Below the pieces are notes generated by a model. That model had not been told where the DNA came from. It did no database searches and was given only the letters and a program-made list of their open reading frames with translations. Positions 34,563 to 42,500 of a stretch of DNA of 56,349 nucleotides are shown here, piece after piece; within the stretch, counting starts at the first letter, position 1, and every line of letters begins with the position of its first letter. The position numbers and the translations under genes are program-made. The DNA lies in assembly GCF_030411955.1 (NCBI RefSeq), contig NZ_JASNRA010000023.1, positions 29,465 through 85,813 on the forward strand. Reading direction: 5' to 3'. This stretch comes from Massilia sp. YIM B02443 (lineage in GTDB: Bacteria; Pseudomonadota; Gammaproteobacteria; Burkholderiales; Burkholderiaceae_D).

Positions 34563-35549
34563 ATGGACGGTTCGACGACACGACTGGCGCGCTGGATGCA
34601 GGACGGGCGCTTCTATGCGGTACTGGCCGCCGCCGGTTTCAGCATGAAGGCGGTCTTCGTCAAGCTCGGCTACGCGGCGGCGCCGGTCGAGGCCTTGACC
34701 CTGCTGGCGATCCGCATGGGATGCGCGCTGCCGCTGTTCCTGTGGCTGCTTTGGATGGCGCGCGAGCGCGGCGCGGATCGCCTGAGCGCGAAAGACATCG
34801 GCCGCATCCTGCTGCTCGGCTTTACCGGCTACTACCTGGCCAGCCTGTTCGATTTCTTCGGGCTCGAGACCGTCACCGCCGGCCTTGAACGGCTGATCCT
34901 GTATCTCTACCCCAGCCTGGTGCTGATCTTCCAGGTCTGCCTCACCGGCGAGCGCCCGACGGCGCGCACGCTGCAGGCGATGGCGATCTGCTACCTGGGC
35001 CTGGGTGTGGGCTTCGTGCACGACATGCAGCTGGCCGGCTGGAGCCATGAAGTGCTGGCCGGCGCGGCCTGGGTGTTCGCCAGCGCGGTCAGCTACGCGC
35101 TGTACTACATCGGCACCGGCGCCGTGGTGCAGCGCATCGGCTCGATGCGGCTGGCGGGACTGGCGGGCAGCGCTTCGTGCGTGCTGGTGCTGGCGCACTT
35201 TCTGGCGTTGGGCGAGCCGGCCGCCTTGCCGGCGTTGCCGCCATCGGTCTGGCTGTATGGCGCGCTGATGGCGCTGGTGTCGACGGTGCTGCCGATCTAC
35301 TGGACGGCGTTGGCGATATCGCGTCTGGGCGCGGCGCAGACCGCGGCCTTCGGCAACCTGGGGCCGGTGCTGACGGTGTTCGCGTCGTGGCTGCTGCTGG
35401 GCGAGCCGCTGTCGGTGTGGCAGCTGGGCGGCCTGGCGCTGGTGCTGTTCGGAGTGATGCGGCTCAAGCCGGCCCCTAGGAGGCCGGCGCCGGATCGAAC
35501 AGGCCAGCCCCGTCCCAGCGTGGCGCAGCCGGGTCGGCGCGTGCCGTGA
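34563..35549 (+). CDS. EamA/DMT family transporter
   Basis: A 328-residue inner-membrane protein with ten predicted helices in two EamA repeats (first repeat: AAAGFSMKAVFVKLGYAAAP; second: YYIGTGAVVQRIGSM, ending ASWLLLGEPLSVWQLGGLALV). The family exports amino acids, nucleosides or other small metabolites; substrate is unknown. It is transcribed away from the LysR gene. Its C-terminal tail is Pro/Arg-rich and overlaps the 3' end of the convergent MOSC gene by 74 bases. Confidence 0.88.
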   Translation: MDGSTTRLARWMQDGRFYAVLAAAGFSMKAVFVKLGYAAAPVEALTLLAIRMGCALPLFLWLLWMARERGADRLSAKDIGRILLLGFTGYYLASLFDFFGLETVTAGLERLILYLYPSLVLIFQVCLTGERPTARTLQAMAICYLGLGVGFVHDMQLAGWSHEVLAGAAWVFASAVSYALYYIGTGAVVQRIGSMRLAGLAGSASCVLVLAHFLALGEPAALPALPPSVWLYGALMALVSTVLPIYWTALAISRLGAAQTAAFGNLGPVLTVFASWLLLGEPLSVWQLGGLALVLFGVMRLKPAPRRPAPDRTGQPRPSVAQPGRRVP

Positions 35550-36159
35550 CCGCTCGCCGCGCGTAGCGCGGGCCGAGGTTCTTGAGCAGGCGGGGAAAGG
35601 CGCGGCAATAGCTGGTCTGGATGCCGGCCAGGTGCGCCAGCCGCGCATAGGTCACGACGCTGCCCTCCGGCGCGGCATCGAGCACGCGAATCAGGCGCTC
35701 GCGCCAGTCGTCCGGCCAGGGATCGAGCAGCACGCCGAGGTCGTGGACCGGATCGCCTGTCTGTATCTCGCCGCCGCGCAGCACGCGCGTCAGGATGCCG
35801 CGCCGGGCGCCGATGCGCGCTGCCAGCCGTGCGCCGTGCCGGTCCAGCTGTCCGCACGCCTCGCAGGTAAACATCGCCCTGACCAGGGCCCGCTGTCCGA
35901 TCCGCAGCACCGTGCCCGATGCGAGTGTGGACACGTCCGCCTCGAACAGCAGGTTTTCGCGCAGCGAATGCGGCGCCAGGCCGAATGCCGCATACGCATC
36001 GGCGCCGGCCAGCAGCAGCTGGCGCGGCGACAGCGCATCGGCATGGCGGTCGCCGTCGGCGCCGATGCCGGTCAGCAGGCGCATGCCGTCCACCGCGACC
36101 GGCGCCGGGGAACCGGCGGGCCGCAGCGACAGGCCGGCGACTTGCCCCAGGGACGACAT
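35476..36159 (-). CDS. MOSC domain protein with C-terminal MGMT/ATL-like winged helix
   Basis: A 227-residue two-domain protein. Residues about 1-150 form a MOSC (molybdenum cofactor sulfurase C-terminal) domain, with RENLLFEAD, the conserved Cys in FTCEACGQLD and RRGILTRVLRGGEIQTGDPV. Residues about 160-210 (WRERLIRVLDAAPEGSVVTY, ARLAHLAGIQTSYCRAF) resemble the DNA-binding winged helix of alkylguanine-DNA alkyltransferases, but the PCHR active-site block is absent. The start at 36159 is the first ATG after the M28 peptidase stop 14 bases upstream; no strong ribosome site is seen. Role unknown: MOSC domains bind sulfur or molybdopterin-linked substrates, often in detoxification of N-hydroxylated bases. 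Confidence 0.8.
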   Translation of the reverse strand: MSSLGQVAGLSLRPAGSPAPVAVDGMRLLTGIGADGDRHADALSPRQLLLAGADAYAAFGLAPHSLRENLLFEADVSTLASGTVLRIGQRALVRAMFTCEACGQLDRHGARLAARIGARRGILTRVLRGGEIQTGDPVHDLGVLLDPWPDDWRERLIRVLDAAPEGSVVTYARLAHLAGIQTSYCRAFPRLLKNLGPRYARRAVTARADPAAPRWDGAGLFDPAPAS

Positions 36160-36173
36160 GCGACGTGACGTGC

Positions 36174-37637
36174 TTACTTCGCCGCCTTCAGCGCGCGCGA
36201 CGCGTCCAGGTACTTGGCGGCGTTCGGCACATTGGTCCAGCTGGGCGCGACGCGGTTGTTGGCGATGTCGCGCAGCGCCACCGCCACCATGCGGTTCACG
36301 CGCGCCATATTGTCGTAGTCGATCTTGTCCCAGGTGTCGTCCTTGCCGTGGTAGTCGGGGAAGCCGAACGCCACGCACAGGGTGTGGGCCGGCACGCCGG
36401 CGTCGGCCAGCGCCTGGTTGTCGCTGCGCGCAAAATAACGGTCGCTGTTGACCGGGTGCTTGTAGAAGCGCACGCCGGTCTGCCGGCCGGCGCGCTGCAG
36501 CGTGGCGCCGATGGTGGAGTAGTCGTAGCCGGTCATGGTCGCCGAATTGACCTGCGCCCCTTCGCTGTCGTCGGTGCGTCCCACTTGTTCCAGGTTCAGG
36601 TTGGCGACCGTGTCCTTCAGCGGGAACACCGGGTTGCGCGCGTAGTAGCGCGATCCGAGCAGGCCCAGTTCTTCGCCGAACAGCGCGATGAACACGATGC
36701 TGCGGCGCGGACGCTCCTTCTGCGCCGCCATCGCCGCCGCGATCTCCAGCACCGACACGGTGCCGCTGCCGTCGTCGTTGGCGCCGTTGAAGATCTCGCC
36801 GTCGCGGATGCCCAGGTGGTCGTAGTGGGCGCTGAGCATCACATAGGTGTTCTTCAGCGCCGGGTCGGAGCCGCGCAGCACGCCGATCACGTTGCGCAGC
36901 TTGACCGGCTTGATCTCCGGCGCGACCACGTTGGCGGCTACCGTGGCGGCGCCGCCGGCTTCCAGCGCCGCCGCCGCGTCGGCAGCGTGCAGCAGCACCA
37001 CCGGCGGCGCGCTCTTGTTGACCGGTTGCGCCGGGTCGATCAGCCAGCCGCCCGCGCCGCGGCTGTGGCGGCGTTCGCGGTCGATCATCACGATCAGGGC
37101 CGGTGTCGATTTCAGCTTCGATTGCAGCTGGGCCGCGGCGCCCGAGATGGCCGGCGCCGGCACCACCAGCACCTTGCCGTTGGCGGCGCCGCTGTCGTCG
37201 AGCGCGGCCTGCCAGCTCATGAACACCGCCGGCGTGGCCGCCAGCGACACCGGATCGACGAAGTTGCCGCTGGCGCCGTTTGCGGGCAGGGACATCGTCT
37301 TGCCGCCGGCCGTGATGGTCAGCGCCACGTCGCCGTCCTTGCGCTGCGCGAACTGCCAGTTGGCGCTCTGGAAGTAACCGTCGTCGCCCGCCGCCTCGAG
37401 CCCGGCGCGGCGGAACTGGGCCGCGATGTATTCGGCCGCCAGGTCGACCCCGCGCGACGGCGTGCCGCGTCCTTCGAGCAGGTCGGACGACAGGAACGAC
37501 AGGTGGCCGCGCAGCGAGTCGGCCGAGATGCGCGACGTCAGCGCGTCGAGCGGCAGGGCTTTCGACGCGGTCGGGGCTTCGGCCAGGGCGCTGGAGCAGG
37601 CAATGGCAAGGGTGAGGGCGGAGACGATGTGACGCAT
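36174..37637 (-). CDS. M28 family metallopeptidase with PA-domain insertion
   Basis: A 487-residue exported aminopeptidase-type protein. A signal peptide (MRHIVSALTLAIACSSALAE) precedes a helical pre-domain, a PA-like insertion around residues 130-270, and the zinc domain with SAHYDHLG, NGANDDGSGTVSVLE (bridging Asp), FGEELGLLGSRYY (catalytic Glu pair), NLNLEQVGRTD and, near the end, FPDYHGKDDTWDKIDY (His ligand). All ligands expected for a two-zinc M28 site are present. It is divergent from the histidine kinase gene across 243 bases and may share a promoter region with it. Confidence 0.92.
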   Translation of the reverse strand: MRHIVSALTLAIACSSALAEAPTASKALPLDALTSRISADSLRGHLSFLSSDLLEGRGTPSRGVDLAAEYIAAQFRRAGLEAAGDDGYFQSANWQFAQRKDGDVALTITAGGKTMSLPANGASGNFVDPVSLAATPAVFMSWQAALDDSGAANGKVLVVPAPAISGAAAQLQSKLKSTPALIVMIDRERRHSRGAGGWLIDPAQPVNKSAPPVVLLHAADAAAALEAGGAATVAANVVAPEIKPVKLRNVIGVLRGSDPALKNTYVMLSAHYDHLGIRDGEIFNGANDDGSGTVSVLEIAAAMAAQKERPRRSIVFIALFGEELGLLGSRYYARNPVFPLKDTVANLNLEQVGRTDDSEGAQVNSATMTGYDYSTIGATLQRAGRQTGVRFYKHPVNSDRYFARSDNQALADAGVPAHTLCVAFGFPDYHGKDDTWDKIDYDNMARVNRMVAVALRDIANNRVAPSWTNVPNAAKYLDASRALKAAK

Positions 37638-37701
37638 GTGCGAACGATCCAGGGATGGGAAGAATGGCAATATGACATGGCGGCGCGATCGGGGTCAACT
37701 G

Positions 37702-37728
37702 CTTGCCGAATCTTGCCGAATCTTGCCG
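37702..37728. repeat. Three tandem 10-bp repeats in the M28/histidine kinase intergenic region
   Basis: CTTGCCGAAT occurs twice in tandem and is followed by CTTGCCG, a repeat of exactly one helical turn. The array lies 65 bases upstream of the M28 start and about 150 bases upstream of the kinase start. LytTR regulators bind short direct repeats, so the response regulator encoded nearby is a candidate ligand. Confidence 0.55.
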
Positions 37729-37880
37729 CGCGTTGCGCGGTTGGACGGTGCGAACAATCGGGTCGATCGGACAGCCGCTTGGCGCCACGATTTCGCGACC
37801 TCGTCGCAATGGGCTTGTCCGGGATCGCCTTGCTGGGCACAATGAACCACATCGTTGCCTCTTTCACCAAGCGAGACCGC

Positions 37881-38996
37881 ATGCCCCATGCCGCCAGTTC
37901 CACCAGCATCACCACGACCCCGCGCTCCGGCCTGCGACGCGTGCTCGCCGAACTGCCGCTCACGGTCGTCGTCAGCACGCTGCTGGCGGCCCTGATCACG
38001 CTGGTGATCGGCAAGCCCGAAGTGTTCCTGGAAAACCTGCTGTTCTCGGTGATGATCGGCGCGGTCGCCTTCGTGCTGCTCAACGGCGCGCGCCTGCTGT
38101 TCTGGGATTTGCCGGTCTGGGGCTGGCGCCAGTGGACGCCGTTCCTGGCGCTGACGGTGGTGGTGGCGCCGGTAGCGCATTTCACCGGCACCCGGGTGGT
38201 CGGCCTGCTGCTTGGCCTTCCGATGCCGACGCTGGCCGAGTACCCTTCGCGCGCCAGCGCCAGCATGATCCTGTTCACGCTGGGCGGCACCAGCATCATG
38301 ACGGTGCTGCTGCGCCACCGCGAGCGCCTGCGCCGGGTCGAGGCCGACCATGCGGCGGCGCGCCTGCGCGCCGAGGTCCAGGAACGCCAGGCGCTGCAAG
38401 CGCAGCTGCGCCTGATGCAGGCCCAGATCGAGCCGCACATGCTGTTCAATACGCTGGCCAACCTACAGGGACTGATCGCCATCGACCCGGTGCGCGCCGA
38501 GGCCATGCTCGACCATCTGATCCAGTACCTGCGGGCGACGCTGAGCGTCTCGCGCGCCGAACAAACCACGCTGGCGGAAGAATTCGACGCCATGCGCGCC
38601 TACCTTGGATTGATGGGCGTGCGCATGGGCGCGCGGCTGGCCTACCGGCTCGAGCTGCCGCCGGCGCTGCGCGCGGCGCGCCTGCCGACCATGCTGCTGC
38701 AGCCGCTGGTGGAGAACGCGATCGTCCACGGCCTGGAACCGAAGGTCGACGGCGGCGAGATCGTGATCGCGGCGCGCGAGGACGCGGGGCGCCTGAAGCT
38801 CACGGTGCGCGATACCGGCCTGGGCCTGGGCCAGCCGCATGGCCGCCGCAGTAATGGACACAGCGGTGGCGTCGGCGTCGCCACCACGCGCGAACGGCTC
38901 GACGGCTTGTATGGACCGCGCGCCACGCTCGACCTTGCCCCGGCGCAGCCGCACGGCACGCTGGCCCGCCTCACCTTACCCCTGGAGACCGCATGA
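37881..38996 (+). CDS. LytS/YehU-type sensor histidine kinase
   Basis: A 371-residue membrane kinase. Four hydrophobic segments lie in the first 145 residues, then a short coiled stretch, then the His_kinase domain with the phospho-acceptor His186 in QIEPHMLFNTLANLQ, the N box LVENAIVHGLEPK and the G box DTGLGLG. It would phosphorylate the LytTR regulator whose gene overlaps it by 4 bases. The start is uncertain: in-frame ATGs at 37809, 37842 and 37881 all precede the first membrane helix, and none has a strong ribosome site; 37881 is chosen conservatively. Confidence 0.9.
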   Translation: MPHAASSTSITTTPRSGLRRVLAELPLTVVVSTLLAALITLVIGKPEVFLENLLFSVMIGAVAFVLLNGARLLFWDLPVWGWRQWTPFLALTVVVAPVAHFTGTRVVGLLLGLPMPTLAEYPSRASASMILFTLGGTSIMTVLLRHRERLRRVEADHAAARLRAEVQERQALQAQLRLMQAQIEPHMLFNTLANLQGLIAIDPVRAEAMLDHLIQYLRATLSVSRAEQTTLAEEFDAMRAYLGLMGVRMGARLAYRLELPPALRAARLPTMLLQPLVENAIVHGLEPKVDGGEIVIAAREDAGRLKLTVRDTGLGLGQPHGRRSNGHSGGVGVATTRERLDGLYGPRATLDLAPAQPHGTLARLTLPLETA

Positions 38997-39799
38997 CCCC
39001 GCGCGCACTGATCGCAGAAGACGAACCGATCCTGGCGGCCACGCTGGCCCGCACCCTCGGCCAGTGCTGGCCCGAACTGCAGATCGTGGCCAGCGTGCCG
39101 AATGGCCTGGCCGCGGTGGAACAGGCGCTGGCGCTGCGGCCCGACATCCTGTTCCTCGACATCCGCATGCCGGGCCAGAGCGGCCTGGAGGCGGCCGAGG
39201 AACTGGCCGAGCGCTGGGACGGTCCCGCGCCGTTCCCGCACGTCGTGTTCGTCACCGCCTTCGACGACTACGCGGTGCAGGCCTTCGAACAGGCCGCCGC
39301 CGACTACGTGCTCAAGCCGGTGAGCGCGGCGCGCCTGGGCAAGACGGTGGCGCGCTTGCGTGGACTGATGAATGAGCGGGGCGGGGGCCGCACGGAGCAG
39401 GGCGCCGCGCTCGGCCAGCTGCTTGGCCAGCTGCAGGCCTTGCTGCCGCAGGCGCCTGCTCCGGCCCCGCAGGAGCGCCTGAGCACGATCCGCGCCGCCG
39501 TCGGCAACGTGGTGCGCATGATCCCGGTCGAGGAGGTGGTGTTCTTCCAGGCGCTGGATAAATACGTCAACGTCGCCACCCCCGATGGCGAGGCCTTGAT
39601 CCGGGTGCCGCTCAAGGACTTGCTGGCGCAGCTCGACGAGAAGCGCTTCCTGCAGATCAGCCGCGGCACGGTGGTCAATCTCGATTGCGTGCAGAGCGCG
39701 GCGCGCGACGACCTGGGCAAGGTGATGCTGGCGCTGCGCGGGCGGCCCGAAAAACCACGCGTCAGTCCCGTGTACGCGCACCATTTCCGCCAGATGTAG
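38993..39799 (+). CDS. LytTR family response regulator
   Basis: A 268-residue regulator. The receiver domain has the acidic pair (AEDEP), phospho-acceptor Asp56 in LFLDIRMPG, the Thr in FVTAFDDYA and Lys in VLKPVS. After a linker of about 40 residues rich in Gln/Pro comes the LytTR DNA-binding domain (MIPVEEVVFFQALDKYVNVA, FLQISRGTVVNLDCVQ). ATGA overlap with the kinase shows coupled translation. Target promoters are unknown; the tandem 10-bp repeats at 37702-37728 are a candidate. Confidence 0.93.
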   Translation: MTPRALIAEDEPILAATLARTLGQCWPELQIVASVPNGLAAVEQALALRPDILFLDIRMPGQSGLEAAEELAERWDGPAPFPHVVFVTAFDDYAVQAFEQAAADYVLKPVSAARLGKTVARLRGLMNERGGGRTEQGAALGQLLGQLQALLPQAPAPAPQERLSTIRAAVGNVVRMIPVEEVVFFQALDKYVNVATPDGEALIRVPLKDLLAQLDEKRFLQISRGTVVNLDCVQSAARDDLGKVMLALRGRPEKPRVSPVYAHHFRQM

Positions 39800-39821
39800 C
39801 GGTTCGCATGCGTGATGGGTA

Positions 39822-39850
39822 GGCGCGCCGGCCGCGTTGCCGTGCGCGCC
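39822..39850. terminator. Hairpin flanked by an 8-bp direct repeat after the LytTR gene
   Basis: GGCGCGC (39822-39828) and GCGCGCC (39844-39850) form a 7-bp stem. ATGGGTAG occurs on either side (39815-39822, 39855-39862) exactly 40 bases apart. The hairpin may end the two-component transcript; there is no T-run. Confidence 0.4.
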
Positions 39851-39916
39851 GCAAATGGGTAGCATGGCGAACGACGAACCCTCGCCACGATGTTGGCGCA
39901 CCCATTGGAGGATTGC

Positions 39917-41497
39917 TTGGTCTTCGACTTTTTCCAGAAAGTGTCGCGCGCCCCGACCAACCCGCGCACCACGACCGCGGCCCACGAATTCGACGTCGCC
40001 GACCTGTACCGGGGGCCGGTCGCCGCGGCAGGCGACGGCGCCGACGCGGCGCCGCGCGCGCTCGACGAAAAGCTGCGCCAGGCCTACTTCTGGATCGTCA
40101 ACAAGGCCATCATCAGCCCGCACTACGACATCGAATACAACGACGGCCCGGCGCAGACCTTCGTGGTCGGCGACAGCAAGCGCGTCCTGACGCTGCCTTC
40201 GGGCCAGAGCTACTCGAGCTACGTGCTGCTGCCGCTGCTGACCTTCGCCGTCCGCCGCAAGTGCCTGTTCGTCGGCGGCCCCGGGCGCGGCAAGACCGCC
40301 AGCGCGATCCTGATGGGGGTGCTGGCCGGCTCTCCGGTAAGCGAAGTGCGGCGCGCCATGCAGCACGGCCACCCGCAGATGACGATCGCCGACCTGCTCG
40401 GCAATCCGCTGCCGGCCGACCTGGTGGCGGCGCAGAGCATGGACCAGATCCGCATCGCCTGGCGCGCCTGGCTGTCGATGCGGGTCAAGATCATCGACGA
40501 ATACAACCGCATCCCGACCCGCACCCAGAGCGCGCTGCTGACGGTCATGGGCGACAACTACGCCGAGGTGCTGAACCAGGTGTTCGAGTGCCCGGAGTCG
40601 GCCTGGTACCTGACCGCCAACGACGACCAGGGTGGCGGCACCTACCAGGTGATCGACGCGCTGCGCGACCGCATCGACGTGGTGGTGCAGGCGCTGGCGT
40701 TCAATCCGCGCTTCCTCGAGGAGCTGCTGGTGCGGATCGAAGAAGACGCCCGGCCCGAGGAGCTGGTGCCGCACGAACTGGTGTTCGGCGAAGACGAGAT
40801 CGACGCCATGGGCCGCGCCGTGCGCGCGGTGGCGCTGCCGCACGACGTGCGCCGCCGCCTGGAGTTCTTCGCCAGCCAGTTCGAATTGTCCGAGGCGGCC
40901 GGCGGCCAGTTCGAGTACATGACCAAGGACACCGCGCGCCTGTCGGGCATGGAGTGGCGCGAGGTAACCGCGCTAGACGCCGGGCGCGATCGCCTCAAGG
41001 ATCTGGGCTGCCAGACCCGCAACGGCGTTTCGGTGCGCAACCTGATGACGCTGATCCTGTACGCCAAGGCGCTGGCCTGGTTCCGCGGCAACGGCGAGGT
41101 CGAACTGGAAGACGTGCGCCAGGTACTGCCTTTCGTTTTGCACGACAAGCTGCATCCGGATCTCGACGCGCCGTTCTTCGCCGCGCCCGAAAACGCGGCC
41201 TACCGCTTCGACCGCGTCAGCTGGCTGCGCCGCCTGTTCGATCTGTCGGGCGCGGAATTCCTGCGCCTGGACCTGGAGCGCGACGATCCGGTAGGCGAGC
41301 TGGCGGCGCAGTTCGCGCTGGGACTGGACGACGTGTCCGAACGCGAGACGCGCGCGCGCCTGGTGAAGATCGAGAAGCTGGTCGCGACGCTGACCAAGGG
41401 CCGCAAGCTGTATGGACACCTGTACGACGATCTGCTCAAGCTGAAGTACCTGCACCAGCGCTACACCAACTACCTGGCGTGGCTGCGCGCGCAATAG
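39917..41497 (+). CDS. MoxR-type AAA+ ATPase
   Basis: A 526-residue cytosolic ATPase, longer than typical MoxR proteins (about 330). It carries Walker A VGGPGRGKTA (Lys126), Walker B VKIIDEYNR (Asp194-Glu195), a sensor region in YLTANDDQGGG and an arginine-containing DALRDRIDV segment. About 115 residues precede the Walker A and a long helical tail follows, including ALTKGRKLYGHLYDD-like coiled segments. A TTG start at 39917 is chosen because GGAGG stands 5 bases before it; an in-frame ATG at 39890 is the alternative. It heads a tightly packed operon whose third gene encodes a VWA protein, the standard partner of MoxR ATPases (compare RavA-ViaA, NorQ-NorD, CoxD-CoxE), which suggests a chaperone or activation role. 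Confidence 0.88.
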   Translation: MVFDFFQKVSRAPTNPRTTTAAHEFDVADLYRGPVAAAGDGADAAPRALDEKLRQAYFWIVNKAIISPHYDIEYNDGPAQTFVVGDSKRVLTLPSGQSYSSYVLLPLLTFAVRRKCLFVGGPGRGKTASAILMGVLAGSPVSEVRRAMQHGHPQMTIADLLGNPLPADLVAAQSMDQIRIAWRAWLSMRVKIIDEYNRIPTRTQSALLTVMGDNYAEVLNQVFECPESAWYLTANDDQGGGTYQVIDALRDRIDVVVQALAFNPRFLEELLVRIEEDARPEELVPHELVFGEDEIDAMGRAVRAVALPHDVRRRLEFFASQFELSEAAGGQFEYMTKDTARLSGMEWREVTALDAGRDRLKDLGCQTRNGVSVRNLMTLILYAKALAWFRGNGEVELEDVRQVLPFVLHDKLHPDLDAPFFAAPENAAYRFDRVSWLRRLFDLSGAEFLRLDLERDDPVGELAAQFALGLDDVSERETRARLVKIEKLVATLTKGRKLYGHLYDDLLKLKYLHQRYTNYLAWLRAQ

Positions 41498-41516
41498 CAC
41501 CGGCACGGAGCGAGCG

Positions 41517-42500
41517 ATGATTTCCGGCGCCTTCGGCGCGGCGCTGGCCGCGCAACGCGATCGCTTCAATGCGCGCATGCGCGAAGCGCGCCGGCGCACG
41601 CCCGCGCTCGCGCCCGAGGTCGTCGCCGTCTTCCTGCAGGAGTGCGCGGCGCCGCTGGTCGATGCGGTGGCGGCGCAGGCGCCGGCGCGCGTGGACGCCG
41701 TGGTCGATGCGGTCTATGAGGCGGCGCTGGCGCTGGCCGCGCGCAAGTCGATCGGTCCGGGCGCGCGCAGCCAGCTACTGGCCGAAGCCTGGGCCGGAAC
41801 CTTTGCCGCGTTCGCACCGCTGGTCGCCGCCCAGCCGGCGCCGCTGCTCGGCATGCTGAGCAACGCCATCGTGTACCTGGAAGCGCTGCCTGGCACGCGG
41901 CCGCGCCAGTGGCTGGCCGAGACGGCGGCGCTGGCGCCGCGCATCGAGAGCGCCGCGCAACTGGCGGTGGTCGGGCAGATCTCCGCCTGGCGCGCCGGCG
42001 CCGCCCACTTTCGCGAGGGCGCGCTCGGCGCCGCCGATGGTTTACCCGCCGCGCTGGCGCTGGCGGCGCTGGGCGCTCCGGCGGATAGCGATCTGCAGGC
42101 GCTGCTGCTGCGGATGATCGACGATCCCTGGTGGCGCGGCGCCGGCGACGCGGCGCGTGAGGACGTGGAAATCGGCGCATTCACCGGTTTCGGCGGCGCC
42201 TTCGCGACGCCGCCGCAGATCCGGGCGGCGCCGGATCGCTTTGTGGTGCGCTCCGGCGAGCGCTATTTCACCTTGATGGTCGACGCCTACGGCGCCGTGC
42301 TGCAGCCGGCCGGCGCGGACGATTTCGACCGCGCCGGCGCCGGCCAGGTCGCCCATACGCTCGACGGCGATACGCTGCAGGTCGGCGCGCGCCGCATCGC
42401 ATGCGACTTGCCGGCGGCCGGCCTGGCGCTGTGCGCCAACCGCAGCACCGTCGCCATCGCTTCTCCCTTCACCCACGCCATTCGCCTGCTGCGCCGATGA
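41517..42500 (+). CDS. Unrecognised protein of the MoxR-VWA operon
   Basis: A 327-residue protein I do not recognise. The first 200 residues or so are Ala/Leu-rich and look all-helical, perhaps HEAT-like repeats (AQAPARVDAVVDAVYEAALA, LPAALALAALGAPADSDLQA). The last 100 residues change to beta-type sequence (RAAPDRFVVRSGERYFTLMV, AGQVAHTLDGDTLQVGARRI) that could be one or two propeller-like blades. No signal peptide or membrane segment. GGAG precedes the ATG; its stop overlaps the VWA start by 4 bases. Position between ATPase and VWA genes suggests an adaptor or third subunit of the complex. Confidence 0.8.
   Translation: MISGAFGAALAAQRDRFNARMREARRRTPALAPEVVAVFLQECAAPLVDAVAAQAPARVDAVVDAVYEAALALAARKSIGPGARSQLLAEAWAGTFAAFAPLVAAQPAPLLGMLSNAIVYLEALPGTRPRQWLAETAALAPRIESAAQLAVVGQISAWRAGAAHFREGALGAADGLPAALALAALGAPADSDLQALLLRMIDDPWWRGAGDAAREDVEIGAFTGFGGAFATPPQIRAAPDRFVVRSGERYFTLMVDAYGAVLQPAGADDFDRAGAGQVAHTLDGDTLQVGARRIACDLPAAGLALCANRSTVAIASPFTHAIRLLRR

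Noticed and set aside
36160..37842. Long minus-strand frame upstream of the MOSC gene
   Set aside because: It overlaps the whole M28 peptidase gene, which has clear zinc motifs in the true frame; the MOSC homology starts only at 36159.
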